Shown here: positions 52,966-60,054 of the stretch, one piece after another | Layout: each line of letters opens with the position of its first letter | Numbering within the stretch: the first letter of the stretch is position 1 | Origin: an uncultured Mycoplasmatota bacterium | GTDB taxonomy: Bacteria; Bacillota_I; Bacilli_A; RF39; UBA660 | Direction: 5' to 3' | Length of the DNA stretch: 64,000 nt | NCBI GenBank assembly: GCA_900547225.1 | Contig: URFW01000005.1 | Span: forward strand, 23,370-87,369 | The notes under the pieces: model-generated | Databases searched by the model: none | Told to the model about the DNA's origin: nothing | The model's input: only the letters and a program-made list of their open reading frames with translations | Translations under genes and position numbers: made by a program

Positions 52966-53454
52966 TTATTTTTTAATTTCCATTTCCCTAGATATAAATC
53001 CATCAACATATCTTTCGTGTCTATCATGATTTATTTTTTCTTCATGTGATATATAAAAATCATTAAATTCATCGTTTTTTCTTAATATATTAAATAGTGT
53101 ATTTAATTGTTCTTCAGTAATTTCTCGTTCATTTATTGATCTATCCGGATATATTATTATTGGTTTTCTTGATGCAGCATCATGCCCATAATATACATAT
53201 CCATAAAAGTGCACTAACACATCTTGTTTGTTATCTAATCTAGAAATTATGTATAACAAACTTCCACTAGGGTTTGCAAGACGTTTTACATAATCAAGCT
53301 TTCTTTTAACATACTCTTCTGCCCATTCTATATGAGTTGGATTATGTCTATTTTTAATACTTACTTTATAAAATGAACCATCTGGTGCTATAAAACCATC
53401 ATATTTTATTATTTCATTGATATCAGAAATCGTTTTAAATGTATTTTCATCCAT
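52966..53454 (-). CDS. Small unknown protein between hisS and aspS
   Basis: 162 residues, cotranscribed with hisS (16-base gap) and aspS (18-base gap). Its weak ribosome binding site is AGGAT. Not recognised as a named family. It contains GFIAPDGSFYKV, THIEWAEEYV, FYGYVYYG, and KPIIIYPDRSINEREITEEQ followed by LNTLFNIL. The same order of short motifs is seen in the two small proteins before valS. It is soluble and has a histidine-rich C-terminal part (SHEEKINHDRHERY). Function unknown. Confidence 0.75.
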   Translation of the reverse strand: MDENTFKTISDINEIIKYDGFIAPDGSFYKVSIKNRHNPTHIEWAEEYVKRKLDYVKRLANPSGSLLYIISRLDNKQDVLVHFYGYVYYGHDAASRKPIIIYPDRSINEREITEEQLNTLFNILRKNDEFNDFYISHEEKINHDRHERYVDGFISREMEIKK

Positions 53455-53470
53455 CTTAATAATATCCTAC

Positions 53471-54805
53471 TTACTTTTTACAACTACATTCATGTGATTT
53501 GTGATTGTAATCGCATTCACAAGATGAATCATCATCTTCTACTATGTTTTCATCTAAATAATATATTAGTGCATCTAGTGATATTACATCTTCTTCTTTG
53601 GTTTTGTTATTTTTAATTTTAACTTCATTATTCTTTAATTCGCTACTATTAAGCACGATTGTAAATTTGCTATTTAATCTATCTGCTTGTTTAAACTGAG
53701 CCTTTAGACTTCTTGATAAGTAATCAGTCTCTATAATAAATCCGTTCATTCTAAGTTCATTTGATAAATATGCTGCATATTTTTTTTCTTCATCACTTAC
53801 GTATAATAAGAATAAGTCACAGCTATCTTGAATAGGTATTTTAACGTTTTCTTTTTCAAGTGCAAGCATTAATCTATCAAATCCTGCTGCAAAACCAATA
53901 GCAGGTGTTTGGGGGCCCCCAAGTTGCTCTATCATGCCATTATAACGGCCTCCACCACCAATAACATTTTGAGCACCAAAGCCTTCTATTTTAGCTTCTA
54001 CTTCAAATACGGTGTGATTATAATAATCAAGACCTCTTACAACGTTTGGATTAACTTGAAATTCTACGCCCATAACATTTAGATATTCTTTTACTTTTTC
54101 AAATCTTTCTTTAGATTCTTTATTTAAATAATCTATTGTTTTAGGAGCATTTTTCATAATTTCTTTATCAGCATCTACTTTACAATCTAGTATTCTAAGT
54201 GGATTTTTTTCTAGTCTCTCTTTACAGTCATCGCATAATTCATTTATGTGTGGTTTAAAATGATTAATTAAAGCTTCTCTATAGTTATCTCTTGATTCTT
54301 TATCTCCAAGTGAATTTATGTTAACTATTATACCTTTTAAACCTAATATTTTATAAATGTTAACTGCAAGAGATATAACTTCAGCATCAGATAATGGATC
54401 ATCTGATCCAATAAGTTCATATCCAAACTGGGTAAGCTCTCTATATCTTCCTGCTTGTGGTCTTTCATAACGATACATTGGACAATTATAATATAGTTTT
54501 GTTGGCTTATTGTTATCACCGTACATCTTATTTTCAATAAAACTTCTTACAACGCCTGCAGTTCCTTCTGGACGAAGTGTAATATGCCTTCCCCCGCGGT
54601 CAGTAAAATCATAAGTTTCCTTAGTTACTATGTCAGTTGTTTCTCCAACACCTCTATGAAATAATTCACTAGATTCAAACACTGGAACACGTATAAAATT
54701 ATAGTTATACTTTTCCATTACTTCATCAATTACTTTAGATACGTATTGCCATCTTTTAGCCTCATCTCCATAAATATCCTTAGTTCCTTTTGGCTTTGTT
54801 ATCAT
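53471..54805 (-). CDS. hisS: Histidyl-tRNA synthetase with a Cys/His-rich tail
   Basis: 444 residues, start after AAAGGAGGA. Class II synthetase: KPKGTKDIYGDEAKRW, motif 2 (PMYRYERPQAGRYRELTQFG), the histidine loops GLDYYNHTVFE, motif 3 (GFAAGFDRLMLALE) and a C-terminal anticodon-binding domain. After the normal end about 20 residues are added: a Cys-x-Cys, two His and another Cys-x-Cys pair (SSCECDYNHKSHECSCKK), a possible metal site not usual for HisRS. First gene of the T-box operon. Confidence 0.96.
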   Translation of the reverse strand: MITKPKGTKDIYGDEAKRWQYVSKVIDEVMEKYNYNFIRVPVFESSELFHRGVGETTDIVTKETYDFTDRGGRHITLRPEGTAGVVRSFIENKMYGDNNKPTKLYYNCPMYRYERPQAGRYRELTQFGYELIGSDDPLSDAEVISLAVNIYKILGLKGIIVNINSLGDKESRDNYREALINHFKPHINELCDDCKERLEKNPLRILDCKVDADKEIMKNAPKTIDYLNKESKERFEKVKEYLNVMGVEFQVNPNVVRGLDYYNHTVFEVEAKIEGFGAQNVIGGGGRYNGMIEQLGGPQTPAIGFAAGFDRLMLALEKENVKIPIQDSCDLFLLYVSDEEKKYAAYLSNELRMNGFIIETDYLSRSLKAQFKQADRLNSKFTIVLNSSELKNNEVKIKNNKTKEEDVISLDALIYYLDENIVEDDDSSCECDYNHKSHECSCKK

Positions 54806-54827
54806 ATTTATCCTCCTTTTTACATAA

Positions 54828-54962
54828 AAAAGAGCCTTTTAGCATAGGGATGAACTTATGCGTCCACGGTGCCACCCTACTTCACTTAAAGTGCTCTTTT
54901 GTTTTGATTTAAATTGTCTTGTTTTTATTTGTATTGTAAGCTGTCACTTCTTACTAAAAACT
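54828..54962 (-). promoter_or_regulatory. T-box leader of hisS-aspS with a very short Stem I
   Basis: The T-box core (minus strand AGGGTGGCACCGTGG, at 54864-54878) is clear. The terminator stem AAAAGAGC (54893-54900) / GCTCTTTT (54828-54835) with a T run follows. The TGGC bulge matches tRNAs with G73, as in tRNA-Asp, not bacterial tRNA-His (C73). From the predicted start (54962) to the terminator stem only about 62 bases remain, too short for a canonical Stem I. Instead a hairpin at 54936-54954 (GTAAG/CTTAC) presents GAC (Asp) at 54943-54945 in its nine-base loop. Confidence 0.8.
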
Positions 54963-54968
54963 ATAATT

Positions 54969-54997
54969 ATTTTATTATTTTTTTTAAGCTTTGTCAA
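54969..54997 (-). promoter_or_regulatory. Sigma-A-type promoter of the hisS T-box operon
   Basis: On the minus strand TTGACA (54992-54997), 17-base spacer, TAAAAT (54969-54974). Confidence 0.75.
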
Positions 54998-55020
54998 TAT
55001 TTAAGATAGTTTGAGAAGGT

Positions 55021-56748
55021 TTATCTAAAACCTCCTCCACCTCCACCAGAACCGAAAGAGCCTCCTCCTCCGCCTCCAGAAGAGAATCCACCTCCACCTG
55101 ATGAATAACTTTCAGCACGCGATTTTGATGATGTAGCGGTAGACATACTACTATAACTTATCATATTTATGAATACAAAGTCATTATAAGTGTATCCATA
55201 TTCATTATTTTCAATTATTTCCGGATATAACTTTTTAAATTGTTTAGCAACTTTATCTGCAATACCTAATATTTGAGCAAATATTAAATAATATTCCCAC
55301 ATATTAACTTCTATTGCTTCTTTATCATCTATTCTTGAAAATTCTTCTAAGAAATTTTTAAGACCCTTTAATTTAATTCCTTCATCCATCATTGATTGAT
55401 CAACTTCATAAACGTATGATTTAAATATTTTAAACGTTGTTCTTTCTGTAGATATAATCTTGCCTTCATCTTTTAATTTAAAGCTTTCTTTATCTATAAC
55501 ATCATCAAACCAATCTAAGATTTGATTATAATTTGTTTTACACCACTTTTCAAATTCTTTTGACTCTAAAACTCCATCACGGCTTGCTTCTCTCATCATT
55601 CCAAAAAGCTTTGTTTCTAAATCATTATCAAAAATGGTATTAGAAGGTAATACTATTACGCTTTCTTCTGTTGTTTTAAATAGATTTTTAACTTCTTGTT
55701 TTCTTAAAATTATTTTTTTCTCTAACATCCATTTTAATAGAATAGCGCCTAAAAAGTCAGTTTTTTTATTATCAAGCTTGTATGCTTCTGCTACCCAAAA
55801 CGCTCTAAAAATATCTTTATTAAAAGGAATGTCACGCATATTTGGAACATCTTTAGGAAGCACTCTTCCTCTTTGACCAAAATCAAGTTCCTTACTTCCT
55901 ACCATTCTTCCGTTTTTTTTAATACCCTTTGCAATTCCCGCAAAAGAAAGAATAAGTACTATTATAGGAACTAACATACTTATAATGCTAGTGAAAAATG
56001 AAAATATCCTGCTTAGAAAATTCTTTTTATAAGGCGTAGAACCTTTTTTTGCCATATCTTGGTAATATTTAAAATCATGATTAATTTCGTTTTCTGTATC
56101 AAATGTACCACTATCAAATTTTGCTAAAATAACCATGTATTCATCACTATCTAAAGTACCTTCAGAATTCATTTCTATATAACCATCATATACGTATGCA
56201 GTAGCTCCTTTTTTACCATAACCCCATACTGGAACATTATCGCTAAAGTATGTATCTGAATATATTTTTATATGAACATCATCCGGTTTGCTTGATAATT
56301 CATTAGGAATTAATCTCCAATATATCATATCTGAATCAGTAAGCTTTGCAACAAATCCTTCTATATCGTAAGTTAATACATAATTATGATAGCCATACTC
56401 TGATATACCCCAACATAATTCTAGACCATTGTTAACATAGTTTATACCATTTTTATATGCTTTTTCATCAAAACTTAAATCTGTATCCCAGTTATCGGTA
56501 TATGTATACTCCCTACCTGCTTCGCTAACCTTAAAGTTAGTTATGTTGGCATCACCAATATTGTAATATGGTTTATAACCTTCTGTTCCTTGATTTAAAT
56601 TAGCGCTCCAAGTTTCGGTAACATGAGCTGTTCCTTCTTTATCAACATATATATTCATGTCTATTTTATCAATGGAATTTGCTTTAACAATAAGTGGAAA
56701 TGCAAATAAAGTCATTAATAAAAGACAGGTTTTAAATATTTTTTTCAC
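55021..56748 (-). CDS. DUF2207 membrane protein with Gly-rich tail
   Basis: 575 residues, GTG start after GGGAGA. Signal peptide (CLLLMTLFAFPLIVKANS), a large extracellular DUF2207 beta region (IDKIDMNIYVDKEGTAHVTE onward), a membrane segment (SIISMLVPIIVLILSFAGIA), then a cytoplasmic helical part and a C-terminus of repeated Gly/Ser (GGGFSSGGGGGGSFGSG). DUF2207 proteins are often next to LemA, as here, and may form a membrane complex of unknown role. The hisS leader lies downstream. Confidence 0.88.
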   Translation of the reverse strand: MKKIFKTCLLLMTLFAFPLIVKANSIDKIDMNIYVDKEGTAHVTETWSANLNQGTEGYKPYYNIGDANITNFKVSEAGREYTYTDNWDTDLSFDEKAYKNGINYVNNGLELCWGISEYGYHNYVLTYDIEGFVAKLTDSDMIYWRLIPNELSSKPDDVHIKIYSDTYFSDNVPVWGYGKKGATAYVYDGYIEMNSEGTLDSDEYMVILAKFDSGTFDTENEINHDFKYYQDMAKKGSTPYKKNFLSRIFSFFTSIISMLVPIIVLILSFAGIAKGIKKNGRMVGSKELDFGQRGRVLPKDVPNMRDIPFNKDIFRAFWVAEAYKLDNKKTDFLGAILLKWMLEKKIILRKQEVKNLFKTTEESVIVLPSNTIFDNDLETKLFGMMREASRDGVLESKEFEKWCKTNYNQILDWFDDVIDKESFKLKDEGKIISTERTTFKIFKSYVYEVDQSMMDEGIKLKGLKNFLEEFSRIDDKEAIEVNMWEYYLIFAQILGIADKVAKQFKKLYPEIIENNEYGYTYNDFVFINMISYSSMSTATSSKSRAESYSSGGGGFSSGGGGGGSFGSGGGGGGFR

Positions 56749-56769
56749 TTTCTTTTCTCCCTTCTTAAA

Positions 56770-56795
56770 GAAAAAAGTCTACTTTATAGTAGACT
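56770..56795 (-). terminator. Hairpin between lemA and the DUF2207 gene
   Basis: On the minus strand AGTCTACT pairs with AGTAGACT around ATAA, followed by six T. It overlaps the lemA stop codon and may reduce readthrough into the DUF2207 gene. Confidence 0.7.
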
Positions 56796-57348
56796 AAAAT
56801 TTTACTTGTACATTTTTTCTTTCTTCTTCAGTAGCTTCAAAGAAAGCTTCTGGTTTAAAATTAAACATACCAGCTACTATATTAGATGGGAACATTTCAA
56901 TTTTATTTTTGTAAGTTAATACTGAATCATTATAAAATTGTCTTGCGTATCTAATTTTTTCTTCTATTTCGTTTAACTTGTTTTGCAAATCTAAGAAATT
57001 AGTATTAGCCTTAAGTTCTGGATAACTTTCTGCAAGTGCAAATAGTCTTCCTAAAGCCTGTGTTACTTCACCTGATGCTTTTATTTCATCATCCTTGGTT
57101 GTAGCACTTACTGCCTTGCTTCTAGCTTCTATAACAGCATCTAAAGTATCTTTTTCGTGCTTTGCATAACCCTTTACTGTTTCTACAATGTTTGGTATTA
57201 AATCATTTCTGTTTTTTAATACAACATCAATTTGTGACCACTGGTCTTTTACTTTGTTTCTTAAACTTACAAGTGTGTTATATGTACTAATAAAATAAAG
57301 TGCAATTAGTACAACAATTACTAAAAGTATGATCAATGCTATTTTCAT
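56794..57348 (-). CDS. lemA: LemA family protein
   Basis: 184 residues, start after TAGGAGG. N-terminal membrane helix (ALIILLVIVVLIALYFISTY), then the coiled LemA domain: LVSLRNKVKDQWSQIDVVLK, DLIPNIVETVKGYAKHEKDT and YNDSVLTYKNKIEMFPSNIV. The molecular role is unclear. It shares a unit with DUF2207, partly separated by a terminator-like hairpin. Confidence 0.93.
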   Translation of the reverse strand: MKIALIILLVIVVLIALYFISTYNTLVSLRNKVKDQWSQIDVVLKNRNDLIPNIVETVKGYAKHEKDTLDAVIEARSKAVSATTKDDEIKASGEVTQALGRLFALAESYPELKANTNFLDLQNKLNEIEEKIRYARQFYNDSVLTYKNKIEMFPSNIVAGMFNFKPEAFFEATEEERKNVQVKF

Positions 57349-57416
57349 AATATCCTCCTATAATTAAATTATATATTATTATTTCATAAAAAGAAAGATT
57401 TTTTTAAACTTTTGTA

Positions 57417-57452
57417 AAGAAAAAGTGAAAGCTATTAAAAATCACTTTCACT
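57417..57452 (-). terminator. Intrinsic terminator of the secDF-rel-dtd operon
   Basis: On the minus strand AGTGAAAG pairs with CTTTCACT, followed by T residues; it includes the last codons of dtd. Confidence 0.75.
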
Positions 57453-57881
57453 ATCTATTATTATTGTAACAGGGCCATCATTTGTTATGTTAACAGTCAT
57501 ATCACTTCCAAAAACACCAGTTTCAACATTTATGTCAAGATTTCTTAATTCTTCGTTAAAATAATCATACAAATCTTTAGCTTCACCATAGTTTAAAGCC
57601 TTCGTAAATGATGGCCTTCTACCATTTAATTTAGCATATAAAGTAAACTGTGATATGGATAATATTTCTCCATTAATATCTTTTAATGATAAGTTTAATT
57701 TATCATCACTATCTGAAAAAATTCTTAAATTTATTATTTTGTTAATCATTTTATCTACTATTTCTTTAGTATCTCCAAATGTAAAACCTACTAATAAAAC
57801 AAACCCATTATCAATTTTTCCATTTACTTTGCCATCTATTATTACACTAGATTCTTTGCTTCTTTGAACTACAACCTTCAT
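57435..57881 (-). CDS. dtd: D-aminoacyl-tRNA deacylase Dtd
   Basis: 148 residues, standard length. The active-site motifs are present: SQFTLY and TNDGPVT (the Gly-cisPro region). It removes D-amino acids and glycine from mischarged tRNA. Its ATG shares one base with the rel stop codon (TAATG on the minus strand), so the two are coupled, as rel-dtd (yrvI) are in B. subtilis. Confidence 0.95.
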   Translation of the reverse strand: MKVVVQRSKESSVIIDGKVNGKIDNGFVLLVGFTFGDTKEIVDKMINKIINLRIFSDSDDKLNLSLKDINGEILSISQFTLYAKLNGRRPSFTKALNYGEAKDLYDYFNEELRNLDINVETGVFGSDMTVNITNDGPVTIIIDSESDF

Positions 57882-60037
57882 TATTTGTTACCTCTTTCTA
57901 TGCTAGTTACAAAAGGAAGTTGTCCAATTACGTTCATGTATCTATCTAGAGTTTCTTTATCATCTACTAATATATCTAAATCATAAGCGTTATAATCGGT
58001 ATTATTAATCGTATTTACACTTTTAACTCCTACGTTCATTGACGTTGTTTTTGATATTATATCAAGTAGTAAATTATCTTTTTTCTCAGTATATATGATA
58101 ACGTTAGTTACGTATTTTTTACTTGCATTATCATTCCAGTGTACGTTAATAATTCTTTCATTTAAATTACATATATTATGACAATTTCTTCTATGAATTG
58201 TAATACCATTCCCCTTAGAAATATATCCTACTACATCATCACCCTTAACAGGCGTGCAGCATCCTCCAAAAGACACTTTTAAATCATCCATTCCATCTAC
58301 TATTATGTCACCAGATGCTTCCATTGTCTTAGATGAATATTTAAGTACTTTTTCAAGCGCTCTTTTTTCGTCTTCTTTTTCACCTAAAATGGTTTTAATT
58401 ACGCTAGTTGGATTATATTTTCCAATTCCTATCTCATAATATAATTCATTTTCACTATTTAAACCTAAATCATCAAGAGCAATTTTTATCTTTTTATCAT
58501 CCATAATATCATTAATGGATAATTTTTTTCTTCTAATTGTCTTAATTAACATATCCTTACCATCAGACGTTGTTTTTTCTTTATCTATTTTACTAAAGAA
58601 TGCCTTTATCTTATTTTTAGCACTTGTTGTAAAACATATATTAATCCATTCTTGTGATGGGCCTTTACTATTTTTATTAGTGTTTATTTTTACGATGTCT
58701 CCATCTTTTAATTTATAGTCTAACGAAACTATGTTACCATTAACTATTGCTCCTATCATTTGATGGCCTACGCTAGTGTGAACTCGGTATGCAAAATCTA
58801 TTGGAGTTGATCCAATTGGAAGTTCAAAAACATCTCCCTTTGGTGTATAGACGTAAATGTTTGTCGGATTAAATACTTCATTTTTAACGGTGTTAACGAA
58901 TTCTTCCCCTTCTACTTGCTGTTCATTAAGTTCAATAACAGTTCTAAATGACTTTAACTTAAGTTCCATATCATTTACCTTGTTTATACCATGCTCTTTA
59001 TATGACCAGTGAGACGCAACACCATACTCTGCAACCTTATCCATTTCATAGGTTCTAATTTGTATTTCAAATAACTTTCCATCCACTCCAAATACCGTTG
59101 TATGAAGAGACTGATATCCATTTGCCTTAGGGCGCGCTATATAATCCTTAAATCTTTTTGGCATTGGCTTATATTTAGCATGAATTGCACCAAGCGCTAA
59201 ATAGCAATCTGAGACAGTATTTACAAAATAACGAAGTGCTAAAATGTCATATATTTCATTAAAAGTCTTACCTTTTTGCAATTTATTATAAATACTATAA
59301 ACGCTCTTACTTCTACCTTTCATTTCGTGAGGTATGTTATTTTCATCCAATATTTTAGATACGCTTTCCATCATTTTATCAACTGATTTATCAAGTTCTG
59401 CTCTTGATTCACTAAGTTTTTCTAAAATATCATTATAAACGTCTGGTTTCCAGTATTTTAAAGAAAGATCTTCTAATTCACTTTTAATGTGATTTATACC
59501 TAAACGGTGTGCTATTGGGACTAATATTTCAAGAGTTTCCTTAGCCTTTTCTTTTCTCTTATTTTCAGGAATTGCCCAAAGTGTTCTCATGTTATGAAGT
59601 CGATCTGCTATCTTTAAAATTATGATACGTACGTCACCTGATAGGCCAACTAATATTTTCTTATGATATGAAACTAATGCTTCATTATCAGCAGACAAAG
59701 AAAGTTTATTAATTCTAGATATTCCGTCTACTAACGCCTTCATTTCAGGTCCAAACTCTTTTTCTATTTCTTCTATTGTAACGTTTGCAAAATTAATTAC
59801 ATCGTGAAGTAATGCTGCTGAAAGAGTTTGTGCATCAGCATATATTTCAGTAAGAATTAAAGCAACGTTTAAAGGATGAAGCATATAATCGTCACCGGTT
59901 AATCTAAGCTGCCCTGCATGAGCTTTACTTGCAAAAAGGTAAGCTTTTTTAATTAACTCTATATCTTCATCACTTTTTATATATACTTTTGCTTTTTCTA
60001 ACAAATCATCAAGTGTATATGCATCTTCTTTTTGCAT
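57881..60037 (-). CDS. rel: (p)ppGpp synthetase Rel with altered hydrolase motif
   Basis: 718 residues, start after GAAGGTG. Order: HD hydrolase domain (about 30-180), synthetase domain (RFKDYIARPKANGYQSLHTT; the RFKD form is typical of bifunctional enzymes), TGS (GDVFELPIGSTPIDFAYRVH), a zinc-finger/helical region and a C-terminal ACT domain. In the HD domain Arg45, His54, His78, Asp79 and the KIADRLHNMRTL region are kept, but the HDxxED motif reads HDVINF: the ED pair needed for hydrolysis is Asn82-Phe83. Synthesis seems intact; hydrolysis may be weak or lost. Confidence 0.95.
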   Translation of the reverse strand: MQKEDAYTLDDLLEKAKVYIKSDEDIELIKKAYLFASKAHAGQLRLTGDDYMLHPLNVALILTEIYADAQTLSAALLHDVINFANVTIEEIEKEFGPEMKALVDGISRINKLSLSADNEALVSYHKKILVGLSGDVRIIILKIADRLHNMRTLWAIPENKRKEKAKETLEILVPIAHRLGINHIKSELEDLSLKYWKPDVYNDILEKLSESRAELDKSVDKMMESVSKILDENNIPHEMKGRSKSVYSIYNKLQKGKTFNEIYDILALRYFVNTVSDCYLALGAIHAKYKPMPKRFKDYIARPKANGYQSLHTTVFGVDGKLFEIQIRTYEMDKVAEYGVASHWSYKEHGINKVNDMELKLKSFRTVIELNEQQVEGEEFVNTVKNEVFNPTNIYVYTPKGDVFELPIGSTPIDFAYRVHTSVGHQMIGAIVNGNIVSLDYKLKDGDIVKINTNKNSKGPSQEWINICFTTSAKNKIKAFFSKIDKEKTTSDGKDMLIKTIRRKKLSINDIMDDKKIKIALDDLGLNSENELYYEIGIGKYNPTSVIKTILGEKEDEKRALEKVLKYSSKTMEASGDIIVDGMDDLKVSFGGCCTPVKGDDVVGYISKGNGITIHRRNCHNICNLNERIINVHWNDNASKKYVTNVIIYTEKKDNLLLDIISKTTSMNVGVKSVNTINNTDYNAYDLDILVDDKETLDRYMNVIGQLPFVTSIERGNK

Positions 60038-60054
60038 GTTTTTGCACCTTCTTT

